From a virus, in IMG/VR virus record IMGVR_UViG_3300036761_000410, positions 1 through 33,810 of that record: DNA of 33,810 nucleotides. One strand, written 5' to 3'. Under the pieces are notes generated by a model. That model made no database searches, was not told where the DNA came from, and was given only the letters and a program-made list of their open reading frames with translations. The translations under genes and the position numbers were made by a program. Shown here in pieces: positions 7,014 through 15,994 of this stretch (positions are counted from its first letter, which is position 1; each line of letters starts with the position of its first letter).

Positions 7014-9200
7014 TCCAGTAACATATTCTTGATAAGGAGAAAAGGGAATAAGGAAATGATATCCAGATTCGTTCCTCCGCCAATTATTAGACGGTGATAT
7101 TATAGTATTAGTATTAAACTGTTTTAATATATTTAGTAATTCTTGGCATCTTGCTTCTTTAGTCGGCCCTCTTAAATTTTCGGATCTACCTTCTATATTC
7201 CAAGGAGTATCAATAGAAATTTCTATTTCATTAGTTCGAGTAAAAAGTCTAACTTCATACTGAGGAAATTTCTCTTTAATAGCATCCTTAACTTCTTTTA
7301 CTGGAAGCAATTGTCTATCTCTTTTTATAGATACGAAAATAACTAGAAACTTTTTGGCTTTTTCACTTACGCGGGGGCCTAAATATTGAAAATAAGGACT
7401 GGTAATGGGGAATTGTACTTCCGTATCGGGGGCTTCTTGTTCTAGTCTATCTTTCAAAAGCTGTACGGTTTCCGGAGGTATATTTTCCCATCTATTATTA
7501 GGTCTATAACCTACAAACGCTTTTCTTTGGCGGCGTCCTATATAAAGGTTTAAAGCAGTTAAACCTACTTCATTTATTATTTCCCTTAAGCGTTGCTTAC
7601 TCATATTCTTAGTCATAGCCCAAGATTCTTTTTCTAAACTAGAAGTAACTTCATCTGGATATTCTTGTATTTTTATTGGTGTTATAAAGGTAAAGTAACC
7701 TGGTAAGTTGGTTTCATAGGCTTTAAAATTAGGATTGAATTGTCTTAATATAGTAGTAATTTCACGAACCATTTCCCTTCTATGAGTAGGATGAAGGTCG
7801 GCTATTCCCCAAACATCCACTCTTATTTCGGTGGTTCCTGTTTTAACATTTATTCTATCAAACCCTAAAGCTTTTAATTGTTTTTTAACTTCCCTCCAAG
7901 GCAAGTTAGGGGTATCTCTATAAACAGGGACTTTTACTATTATACTTTTTCCTTTATACCTTGATTGCTCTATTCTCCCTTCCGGAGTAAGAGCCGACAG
8001 TTCACTTTTTAATTTCTCAATCATTTCCCCAGGGATATTTTCCCATTTATCATTTACTAAGTAACCAGCGTCTACTCTTCTAGTTCGTTTGCCCATGTAG
8101 AAATTAATAGGAGTTAAACCTACCGAAGTTATCAAGTCTCTTATTTCGCCTTTAGAGAGAGTTCTTCTAATAACCCAGGATTCCTTTTGTATAGTCTTTT
8201 CGTTTATCCAATTATCTATTTCATCTCCGGATAATTGCCAATCTCTATTAGAGGGCCATTTGGAAGTATAATCATCCTTAAATGCCCATCTCCATTTTTT
8301 AGCAAATTCAGCATCATTAGTATGATCGTAAAGGATGGCGAGTGCGAGTTGAGAGGGTCCAGAACCACCGTAACCCCAAGCGAATCCAGTAGGAGAATGA
8401 TTTTCTATAGCGAGAGAAGTAACGTGAGAAAAAGGTTTACCATCCTTAGTAACTATATAATCGAAACCAGGTCCTTCTCTATATTTACCTTCATAGATAT
8501 TAAAGGTCTGCCAGGAGAGTTTAAGAGAAGAAGTAGTTACTTCTTTAATAACTTTTATTTTATCAAAATCGGTAAGGGGCACGGGCCAAAAAGAAGGTAA
8601 TCTAGATTCGACTAGCTTCTGAGGGTGTTCGTAATAATATAAAGCGTCTTCAGCAGAACCCGCCCAAAACCCCCAGAGTAAAATTGTATCCTTATGTTTG
8701 GGGTCGTCGGATGTTACCACACTAGTTATTACGCCATATTCATTAGGGTAGTAACTGTGAGGAAAGGGACTACCATAATGTATTAAATATCCGACCAAAT
8801 CCTCGAAGGAGGAAGGCTCTTGTACTTGCCAACTTAATTTGGAGGAGGATTCTTTTATTCCTAATCTTCGAGCATTATACAGTAAAAAGTCCTTAGAATC
8901 TTCGTCGGTGGTAGGCCATAAGTCATTTAAAGCTTGTGCTATCTCCTCTATAGTTAAATTATCTTTATTCTCATTTATGTAAGCATTAAAAATACTATGA
9001 GAACTTGGTGTTATATGCCCGTTATCTATTATAAAGAAAATATATTTTTGGTAGGCTTCTGATTTCACTCGAGCATCGTCCACCCAGTATTGAGTCTGTT
9101 TTTCATAATTAGAATCGCTCCATGATTTATCCTTAAGAATTTCTTTAGAGTCCGGAAGTATCTCAACTTTCCAACTTAGTTTTAAGTCCGGTTCGTTCAT
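7008..9200 (-). CDS. modular protein with five LSW-type tags and a tandem duplication
   Basis: 730 residues from ATG 9200, which overlaps the upstream TGA as ATGA (a TTG at 9212 is the outer alternative). Tags split it into modules: KLSWK at residues 7-11; KLSWQVQ at 121-127; KLSWQ at 227-231; KESW at 339-342; KESW at 524-527. The tag is usually preceded by a Ser-rich link (ESSS, TTSSL, TSSLE). The third module contains SPTGFAWGYGGSGPSQLALA, a pattern I associate with the DUF6166 family. Modules 4 and 5, about 185-210 residues each, are paralogues: both have GLTxxNxYxGxRxR near the start, WENIP next, and ILxQFN near the end. The protein looks like several small proteins fused end to end, each keeping its N-terminal tag. 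Function unknown. Confidence 0.8.
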   Translation of the reverse strand: MNEPDLKLSWKVEILPDSKEILKDKSWSDSNYEKQTQYWVDDARVKSEAYQKYIFFIIDNGHITPSSHSIFNAYINENKDNLTIEEIAQALNDLWPTTDEDSKDFLLYNARRLGIKESSSKLSWQVQEPSSFEDLVGYLIHYGSPFPHSYYPNEYGVITSVVTSDDPKHKDTILLWGFWAGSAEDALYYYEHPQKLVESRLPSFWPVPLTDFDKIKVIKEVTTSSLKLSWQTFNIYEGKYREGPGFDYIVTKDGKPFSHVTSLAIENHSPTGFAWGYGGSGPSQLALAILYDHTNDAEFAKKWRWAFKDDYTSKWPSNRDWQLSGDEIDNWINEKTIQKESWVIRRTLSKGEIRDLITSVGLTPINFYMGKRTRRVDAGYLVNDKWENIPGEMIEKLKSELSALTPEGRIEQSRYKGKSIIVKVPVYRDTPNLPWREVKKQLKALGFDRINVKTGTTEIRVDVWGIADLHPTHRREMVREITTILRQFNPNFKAYETNLPGYFTFITPIKIQEYPDEVTSSLEKESWAMTKNMSKQRLREIINEVGLTALNLYIGRRQRKAFVGYRPNNRWENIPPETVQLLKDRLEQEAPDTEVQFPITSPYFQYLGPRVSEKAKKFLVIFVSIKRDRQLLPVKEVKDAIKEKFPQYEVRLFTRTNEIEISIDTPWNIEGRSENLRGPTKEARCQELLNILKQFNTNTIISPSNNWRRNESGYHFLIPFSPYQEYVTGE

Positions 9201-9700
9201 ACCATTAGCCAATGATCATAAAATAGATTAAACACAATATTCCAGTCGAGAAAGAACCATACTAACACTATTCCTAATACGACCCAGTAATACCACTTAT
9301 TAAATTTAAATATAATTTTGGCAGCTTTAAAATAAAGAACAATTAATGTTACTCCAAAGAAAAATACCATTGCAGATTTAAACAGATGCCAACTATCAAA
9401 AAACATTGGGTGATTCAAAGGTACAATATGTATTCCTAAAAACCATTTTGGAATCTTATTACCATCCTTATCTAATATTAACCCCCCATCTGGCCAGGTT
9501 TCCCATTTGTTTCTCCAGTCACTTTCAAAGTATTTATAAGTGGCAGTGCCGGGTTTTGCAATCTTACTATAAACACTAGAAGAAAACTTATCCTTAGTTA
9601 CATCCATAGAAGCATTTAAAAATGCGCATATAGCAAAGAACAAAGATGCTAATAAAATATCCTTGAATGTAGCTATAAATTGATTCCAGTAAGTTATCAT
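9197..9700 (-). CDS. membrane protein, 167 aa, about three transmembrane helices
   Basis: An N-terminal hydrophobic helix (ILLASLFFAICAFLNAS), a soluble loop of about 75 residues rich in Trp and Lys (SDWRNKWETWPDGGLILDKD), then two C-terminal helices (SAMVFFFGVTLIVLYF and YYWVVLGIVLVWFFLDW). The start overlaps the preceding stop as ATGA and has AAGGAG 7 bases upstream. It could be a lysis or envelope-interaction protein, but the loop between the helices is larger than in common holins and I do not recognise the family. Confidence 0.72.
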   Translation of the reverse strand: MITYWNQFIATFKDILLASLFFAICAFLNASMDVTKDKFSSSVYSKIAKPGTATYKYFESDWRNKWETWPDGGLILDKDGNKIPKWFLGIHIVPLNHPMFFDSWHLFKSAMVFFFGVTLIVLYFKAAKIIFKFNKWYYWVVLGIVLVWFFLDWNIVFNLFYDHWLMV

Positions 9701-10473
9701 TTTGTTACTCCTTTAATAAGGTTAAGTATCCAAGTAAATATACTTTTAATATCAAAGTTTACCCTAAATACATCTACTAGAATAGTATTTATTATTAAAA
9801 GTAAAGTGGATATTCCTAGTATAGCGCCTACTTTAGTATTAAACACAAAATGTAGTAAACCATTTCGCTTAATAAGTTCCTTAGAAGCTTCCCACCATTT
9901 CTTACGAGCTTGCATAGGAGCTACTAGAGCATAAACTTCGTCCAACTTCTGATGGGTCTCTGTTTGCTGTACAAAAATAAATTGAAAAGCTTCCCCTAAA
10001 GGATACACCCCTCCGTTAACTTTAATAGTATTAAGTTTTTCATCAATAGAGCGTGCTAATTTAGTACCATTCTGACTTATATCCTTTAAGGTAGTACTTA
10101 TAGTTTCAAAAGTTTTATTCTCATCTGTAATATGAACGTCTAACTTAGTATGAAGAGATTCTAAAGAATCTGAAAATCTCGTTATAACTTCATTTTGTTT
10201 AGTAATCATTATATCAATCTCCTGTTTTGCGGATTCCACGATTTGTTCGGAATGTTTCTGCCGGCTAGCCAGTAACTCATTGGCATCCATTATTATCTTT
10301 TTCGCTAAATCATATTGTTCTTTATCTCTTCTATCAATCATATCTATGCGGGGTATTAGTTCTTTTCTTAGCGAATCTACTCCAGAATAGATGTATTTTT
10401 TTATCTCTTCACCGTCTTTAAAAATAGGTTTCTTGGAAGAAGTTATTGTTTTCTTAAGTTTGACTTTAGTCAT
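9697..10473 (-). CDS. coiled-coil protein with C-terminal membrane anchor
   Basis: 258 residues from ATG 10473. This start has AAGGGG about 9 bases upstream and lies 2 bases after the preceding stop; an ATG 10 codons earlier (10503) would overlap that gene. After a basic N-terminus (TKVKLKKTITSSKKP), residues about 20-170 are long amphipathic helices (KQEIDIMITKQNEVITRFSD, TFETISTTLKDISQNGTKLA), then a basic segment, and a hydrophobic helix (VGAILGISTLLLIINTILV) near the C-terminus. This looks like a tail-anchored coiled coil with the helical part on one side of the membrane. It is coupled to the following membrane protein (ATGA), so the two may form a membrane complex, for example in lysis or DNA entry. 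Function not established. Confidence 0.72.
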   Translation of the reverse strand: MTKVKLKKTITSSKKPIFKDGEEIKKYIYSGVDSLRKELIPRIDMIDRRDKEQYDLAKKIIMDANELLASRQKHSEQIVESAKQEIDIMITKQNEVITRFSDSLESLHTKLDVHITDENKTFETISTTLKDISQNGTKLARSIDEKLNTIKVNGGVYPLGEAFQFIFVQQTETHQKLDEVYALVAPMQARKKWWEASKELIKRNGLLHFVFNTKVGAILGISTLLLIINTILVDVFRVNFDIKSIFTWILNLIKGVTK

Positions 10474-10475
10474 TA

Positions 10476-11969
10476 TTATTCCCCTTCTATTATCTGTAAC
10501 CATTCTTCTTTGTCAGCAAATGTTAAGGATGCTTCTTTAGATTCTACTATCTCTAAAAATTCCTGCCAATAATGATAAGGAATCCACCAACCAGCCCCCA
10601 TTGAGTTTTCTCTTATGTTTACCCACATGTTATCACTATAAATACCCATCATTCCAACCTCGCCAGTATCTATAGATGCTACCTCATAAATAGTATTTGG
10701 ATCGAATTCGTCAGTATTCCGAGCGTAAAAAACAATATCCAAATCTCTTAATTTTTTAAGAAATGCTATTATCTTTACTTTATCCCCTACTTTTAAAACT
10801 GGTTCTTGTATTTGCCATGATAGTTTGAATATTCCTTGTCCAACTACTTCTAAAGAAAGTCTAGCGTCTTTAAAGTAAGTATGATTGGGGGAAGAAGTTT
10901 CGAATATATCTTCGTGGGAATCCCCTTCCTCTGGCAGTTTCTTTACCTTCTTAACACCACTTGTTAAACCTCTTATAACAGTCTTAGGAGGGTCTATAGT
11001 CATAAATTCGTTGGGAGATTGTATATTTCCTTCATAGTGGGCGAATCCTACGTTTAAGTCCAAAAGCATTACGGTAGGGTCATCTTCTGAAGGAATATCT
11101 TTTTTCTCGTTTCTTATTTTATATTTTGTTAAATAAACTTGTTTACCCTTATCTAGTCCTTCTACTTTACTTAAAGGTCCTACAAAAGTAACCTTACCAA
11201 ATCTTTTAGATAGCGGGTCAAATACTAAAGCACCAATATCATATTTACCACCATAAGTCGAATCTTGCCATGATAGTTTAGAGGATTCTTTATCAGGAAG
11301 GTTATAACTATCTACTATCTCCTTAAAAGCCTTTTTAACCTTCAACCAGTCGGGAATAAAGTTTAGTTCGTCGTTGGGATAATGTACTTTATAATATCTT
11401 TTAATTTCCTCTATTCTCATTACGTTAGAGAATTCATCGGTAGCCTCCCATGCTACTCCTTTTGCTCTTTTTACCATATCTTGAAACAAAAAAGCTTCTT
11501 CAGTAAACCCCGAATCGATCATATCTTTAGCTATATCATCTATAGTAGTATCGGAAGGTATGCATAATAAAGCTACTACATGATCATCGTCAGCGGTTAG
11601 TAAACTAGCCATAATACCTCTGTCCATAGGGTCTATATCTCCTAAGAATACTTGCCAAGAGAGTTTATTTATATCTTCTTCACTCAATAATTCAAAAGGG
11701 CCGGCATCTAGATAAAGATAAGCGAAACAACCAGGAGATACTCTACTGTGAAGAGAACTTGCCCATATGGCCTCTTGTATAACATACCGCGGTTCCCCGC
11801 CAGAATCCTTCTCTTTCCATACAACTTCAATTACATCACCTATCATAAAAAGATAAGAGTAGTCTCGAGCGTCCTTCCATATTTGGTGAGGAGCTAACAT
11901 CGTTATCATTTCTTCAACAGTATAACTATTCTGAACTTGCCAACCTAATATTTGTCTCCAGTTCTTCAT
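10476..11969 (-). CDS. modular protein with four LSWQ tags and SH3-like modules
   Basis: About 497 residues from ATG 11969, which overlaps the fibre-gene stop as TAATG; the start places MKNWRQILGWQVQ at the N-terminus, matching sister proteins. Further tags KLSWQVF (about residue 102), KLSWQDS (231) and KLSWQIQEP (382) divide it into four modules. Module 1 is paralogous to the 123-residue protein at 5815-6186. Module 3 (YDIGALVFDPLSKRFGKVT) and module 4 (VLKVGDKVKIIAFLKKL) look like small SH3/KOW-type beta barrels. The C-terminus carries KEASLTFADKEEW, close to the ASLKF tags of the protein at 30294-33810. Function unknown; the architecture suggests fused cargo or structural modules. Confidence 0.8.
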   Translation of the reverse strand: MKNWRQILGWQVQNSYTVEEMITMLAPHQIWKDARDYSYLFMIGDVIEVVWKEKDSGGEPRYVIQEAIWASSLHSRVSPGCFAYLYLDAGPFELLSEEDINKLSWQVFLGDIDPMDRGIMASLLTADDDHVVALLCIPSDTTIDDIAKDMIDSGFTEEAFLFQDMVKRAKGVAWEATDEFSNVMRIEEIKRYYKVHYPNDELNFIPDWLKVKKAFKEIVDSYNLPDKESSKLSWQDSTYGGKYDIGALVFDPLSKRFGKVTFVGPLSKVEGLDKGKQVYLTKYKIRNEKKDIPSEDDPTVMLLDLNVGFAHYEGNIQSPNEFMTIDPPKTVIRGLTSGVKKVKKLPEEGDSHEDIFETSSPNHTYFKDARLSLEVVGQGIFKLSWQIQEPVLKVGDKVKIIAFLKKLRDLDIVFYARNTDEFDPNTIYEVASIDTGEVGMMGIYSDNMWVNIRENSMGAGWWIPYHYWQEFLEIVESKEASLTFADKEEWLQIIEGE

Positions 11970-14900
11970 TACTTTTCGTAAGCTCCAATATCCCAAGAAC
12001 CTGTTCTAGTCTTTCCTGTAATATCTTTTGTATATTCTACGCCCTCACCAGTTAAATCTACTCCTTTATCAATAGCGGCGGAACCTACCTTTAATGTTAA
12101 ATCCCAAGTAGCTATATTTGTAAATATAGTTGAGTTTGATATATTCCATCTATCAGAACCAATACCTATACTTTCAGCGAATCTTGGAGAGGCTCTTAAT
12201 TGAGTCATGGTATAACTACTAATCAAATTATTAGTACTTCCATCGGAATATTCCGCATATAAGTTACCATCTATATAATTCCAAGTCGGGGAAGTTGTTC
12301 TAAAATGAACTCGGGGGTTAGTACCAGAATCACACGGGTACATAGAATAAATAATATTATTCTTAAGACGAGTCTGTGGGGTATTTATAGCGCCGTCTAT
12401 CTGAACTACGTAAGGATTAGAACCCCCTATAAAGGTATTATTGAAAATGTAACAAGTTGGAGAATTACTGGACCCTCCCATATTTAAAGTAGAGGGCCAA
12501 GCCTGACCATTTATTCTAAAATAAGGTGAAGCTATTATATTTGCATAAATTTTAAAAAATCCATCAACACTACAAATAAGAACTTGGGATCTCCCGTTGT
12601 TCGCCTGCCAGTTAAATAATCTATTAAATGCTATAGTAACGTTCTTGCAAATATTGTCGGTTGCAAAGCAATCATTATGAGCTTGTGTATCGAAAACATT
12701 ATAATCATTCATAACAGCAACATCGTTTCCTATAATAAATATATTTTGCGCATACTGTGCTATAATAGCGTCCTTTTGAATGTCCTGCGGAGTTATCATC
12801 CAATTTCTATAAAATCCATATCTTACAAAAACAGAATCGAGTCTAGTTGTACCGGGGCCGGGGTAACCATCTATACGCATTAACCAAGTTGTGAAATTTT
12901 TATCATAACAAGTAACAGTACAACTATCTATATATATAACATTAAGTCCTTCTGAAGTATTGTTACCTCTTATATAAATACCTTGATTAGTTCCATTTTG
13001 CATTCTAACTGTTATTTTCTCGAGTTTAAGATACTTTCTATCTTGAATAGTAATATTAGTACCAGAAGTACTTCCTGCTATTACAACCTTACCGTAGTGC
13101 CCGGGTGTTTTTCCAGCTCTCACAACTACTAAAGCATTAGCATTTCCGCTCGTTTGAATATCCATATTAGTATTATATACTAAAGAATCATAGCCTACCC
13201 CACCATCTACCCAAACAGTATCACCAGCTGTAACTTGACTCCATATACTAGAACTAGAAACAGTAGTTTGAGCTTTCTGCCAAGTATCATATGGAGATGT
13301 ATTACTTCCGTTAGGAGAAATAAAATGTCCATGTTCGACATAAAGAGGAGCATATTCGTAATCTCCCATATCCCAAGAACCAGTTCTGATATAGTCTACT
13401 CTATCCTTTGCGTAATCGGAGCCTAAAGTATTAAGTCCTATATTTATACAAGGGGAACCTGCCTGTAGTCTATCATCAAAATGAGCTATATTAGCATAAT
13501 TAGGATTAGCAAGTAATGGATTTGTATTTATTCCATTAGTCTCGGCTCCTGCAGTTTTCATTTGAGCTAAATTTTTAGTGCCTCCGTAATTACAAATAGA
13601 AGTATTACCAGTAGTGTAATAATAACAATTATAGTTTATATTAGCCGCTGTTATACTAGAACTAAATTCATAAGCAGAACTACTTGCCTTTGAATAAAAA
13701 ATATTATTCTTAATTTCTGATGCAGGATTTATAGTACCTGCATAAGTAGCAATCTGTAAAGCATTATTGGAAGTATTGGTTACAACAGTATTATTATAAA
13801 AATATAAAAGGAAGTTAGTTCCTGTAGTAAAGAATCCTATACCAGCATTAGAGTCAAATCTCGGTTCTGCAAGAAAATTATCATAAATCTTTATAGTCCC
13901 TACTAATTCAGACATAATAACGCCATTATCAGCGTTACTGGGATACCCCGTCTTCTGGGAGTAATTTATCATATGATTTCTCGCTATAGTAACGTTCGTT
14001 ATTGACTGCCCGCTTACAGAAGCATAACCCATTATGCAATCAACATGAGATGCATTTTGATTGTTTACATAGATATTATTATTTAGAGCGAAGAAATTAG
14101 TCATGAATGAAAAAGCTATACCATCGGTTTCGGTAGAGGTTACTCTATCATTACGTATATCGCACCATCTTACAAGTACAGAATCTACATTGGAAGTAGC
14201 TGGGTATCCTGATATTTCTATTCCTTGAGTATAGGAATTTCTTACTTTTATACTATCGAGATAAATTACATTTACAAGAGAAGAACCATTTTCGTCAATT
14301 AATATACCACCGCGATAAGTATTGATTCTTTGTACTTTCATATACTTACATCCGTGGAGAATAAAATTCTTATTAGTAGCATCTTGTCCATCAAACCATA
14401 CTTCTCCATTATGCCCAGGAGATATACCCTTAGTAATCACAATTGGTAAAGCTGCGGTCCCTGTTTTATTATCGATTTGTACGACGCCAGTATAATTAGT
14501 CGAATCGGCTCCACCATCAACCCAAATAGTGTCACCGATATTTAAATATGGCCAAAGGGGGCTACTAGCAGTCCAGTTGGTACAAGCTTTAGCCCAGGTA
14601 TTATAAGGAACTGTATTAGAACCATTTTTGGAAATAAAATGCCCTCCTTCCACATAAAGAGGAGGAGTAGCAGATCTAGTAGTAATAGAATAAGTATCAC
14701 TTATACCCCCCACTGTTAAAGTAGCATCTACTGTAGTTAAGTAAGAACTAGAAGAAGTATTTTGAATACGTACGGTATTATTATTATAAACTTTTCTTCT
14801 AGTAGCGCTGAAACTTCCAGAATTTACTTGAAATAATTTACCCGCTGCGTATGCGTAAGCACTATCAAAATTGGTTAAAGTTATAGTATTAGAAGTATAA

Positions 14901-15976
14901 AGGGTAGATAGTTCAGCTCCAGTAATATCATTAAATGCAAAAGTCGCGGGGACAGTATCGGGAGCAGTCGATGTTGTAATAGAATAAATTCCTCCCACGC
15001 CACCTACGGTTAGAGTAGCTGTAACGGTAGTTGAATAAGAACCTGAAGAAGTATTTCTAATGTATACTACATCATTACCATGAACTCTTCTTATAGTAGA
15101 ACTAAAACTACCAGAATTTACTTTAAATTCTTTACCAGTAGCATAAGCATAAGCACTATCGAGACTAGTTAAAGTTACGCCATTAGAAGTGTAAAGAGTA
15201 GATAAAGCAGCATTAGTAACAGGAGTAAATACAAAACTAGCCGGTATTGTATCTGGTGGGGCCTTAGTAGTAATAGAATAAACATCAGTTACCCCCCCTA
15301 TGTTTAAGGTAGCATTAACTATAGTTGAATAAGAACTTGAAGAAGTATTTCTAATGTATACAATATCGTTACGATGAACTCTTCTTATAGTAGAACTAAA
15401 ACTACCGGAGTTTACTTTAAATTCTTTACCAGCTGCATAGGCGTAGGAGCTATCAAAAGCATTTAAGGTTATACCATTTGAGGAATACAAAGTGGATAGT
15501 TCCGCATTAAGTTGATCTGCGAATTGAAAATCGGCAGGTATGGTATCTATAATAGAAGCCTTAGTAGTAATAGAATAAACATCGCTAACTCCTCCAACAG
15601 TTAGCGTAGCATTCACGGTAGTTAAATAAGAACCGGAAGATGTATTTCTAATGTATACTACGTCATCGCGGTGAACCCTCTTATAAGAACTTCCCCAACT
15701 TCCTAAGTTTACTCTAAATTCCTTTCCACCTCCGTAAGCGTAAGCACTATCAAAATTGGTTAAAGTTACTCCATTGGAAGTATAAAGAGTAGATAGTTCA
15801 GCTCCAGTAATATCATTAAATACAAAAGTACTGGGAAGAGAATCTACTTGAGAGGGCCCACTTATTTTATTACCTATAATAATTTTATGAACCTGGGGGA
15901 AAGTTCCCCCAGTTATCATAAAAGATATTACTATATATAATAATGTTCTTAAAAAAGCATTTACTTTTCTATACAT
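11969..15976 (-). CDS. giant fibre/adhesin: signal peptide, four beta repeats, two beta-helix domains
   Basis: 1335 residues. The N-terminus (TLLYIVISFMITGGTFPQ) is a hydrophobic, signal-peptide-like segment. Residues about 45-433 are four repeats of about 95 residues, each with LSTLYxSN, a DSAYAYAxGK segment and VYIRNTSS. Two right-handed beta-helix domains follow (about 438-870 and 875-1335), each beginning LYVExGHFIS and containing GDTxWVDGG and a PGHxGxV segment. The first helix ends in WDMGDYEY and the protein ends in WDIGAYEK. Beta-helices of this kind bind or cleave polysaccharide in phage tailspikes and bacterial adhesins; I see no clear catalytic set. It is last in a run of four fibre-like genes. 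A receptor-binding fibre or a surface adhesin are both possible. Confidence 0.82.
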   Translation of the reverse strand: MYRKVNAFLRTLLYIVISFMITGGTFPQVHKIIIGNKISGPSQVDSLPSTFVFNDITGAELSTLYTSNGVTLTNFDSAYAYGGGKEFRVNLGSWGSSYKRVHRDDVVYIRNTSSGSYLTTVNATLTVGGVSDVYSITTKASIIDTIPADFQFADQLNAELSTLYSSNGITLNAFDSSYAYAAGKEFKVNSGSFSSTIRRVHRNDIVYIRNTSSSSYSTIVNATLNIGGVTDVYSITTKAPPDTIPASFVFTPVTNAALSTLYTSNGVTLTSLDSAYAYATGKEFKVNSGSFSSTIRRVHGNDVVYIRNTSSGSYSTTVTATLTVGGVGGIYSITTSTAPDTVPATFAFNDITGAELSTLYTSNTITLTNFDSAYAYAAGKLFQVNSGSFSATRRKVYNNNTVRIQNTSSSSYLTTVDATLTVGGISDTYSITTRSATPPLYVEGGHFISKNGSNTVPYNTWAKACTNWTASSPLWPYLNIGDTIWVDGGADSTNYTGVVQIDNKTGTAALPIVITKGISPGHNGEVWFDGQDATNKNFILHGCKYMKVQRINTYRGGILIDENGSSLVNVIYLDSIKVRNSYTQGIEISGYPATSNVDSVLVRWCDIRNDRVTSTETDGIAFSFMTNFFALNNNIYVNNQNASHVDCIMGYASVSGQSITNVTIARNHMINYSQKTGYPSNADNGVIMSELVGTIKIYDNFLAEPRFDSNAGIGFFTTGTNFLLYFYNNTVVTNTSNNALQIATYAGTINPASEIKNNIFYSKASSSAYEFSSSITAANINYNCYYYTTGNTSICNYGGTKNLAQMKTAGAETNGINTNPLLANPNYANIAHFDDRLQAGSPCINIGLNTLGSDYAKDRVDYIRTGSWDMGDYEYAPLYVEHGHFISPNGSNTSPYDTWQKAQTTVSSSSIWSQVTAGDTVWVDGGVGYDSLVYNTNMDIQTSGNANALVVVRAGKTPGHYGKVVIAGSTSGTNITIQDRKYLKLEKITVRMQNGTNQGIYIRGNNTSEGLNVIYIDSCTVTCYDKNFTTWLMRIDGYPGPGTTRLDSVFVRYGFYRNWMITPQDIQKDAIIAQYAQNIFIIGNDVAVMNDYNVFDTQAHNDCFATDNICKNVTIAFNRLFNWQANNGRSQVLICSVDGFFKIYANIIASPYFRINGQAWPSTLNMGGSSNSPTCYIFNNTFIGGSNPYVVQIDGAINTPQTRLKNNIIYSMYPCDSGTNPRVHFRTTSPTWNYIDGNLYAEYSDGSTNNLISSYTMTQLRASPRFAESIGIGSDRWNISNSTIFTNIATWDLTLKVGSAAIDKGVDLTGEGVEYTKDITGKTRTGSWDIGAYEK
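14678..15844 (-). repeat. four tandem ~95-residue repeats in the fibre gene
   Basis: Coding repeats at protein residues about 45-138, 144-238, 242-335 and 340-433. The shared skeleton is D(S/T)(L/I/V)P, AxLSTLY, YAYAxGKxFxVN, VYIRNTSS and SITT. Units 2 and 3 are the most alike (EFKVNSGSFSSTIRRVH in both), which suggests stepwise duplication. They probably form a stalk of Ig-like or similar beta modules that lengthens the fibre. Confidence 0.85.
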
Positions 15977-15994
15977 AATTAAACCTTATCTTGT

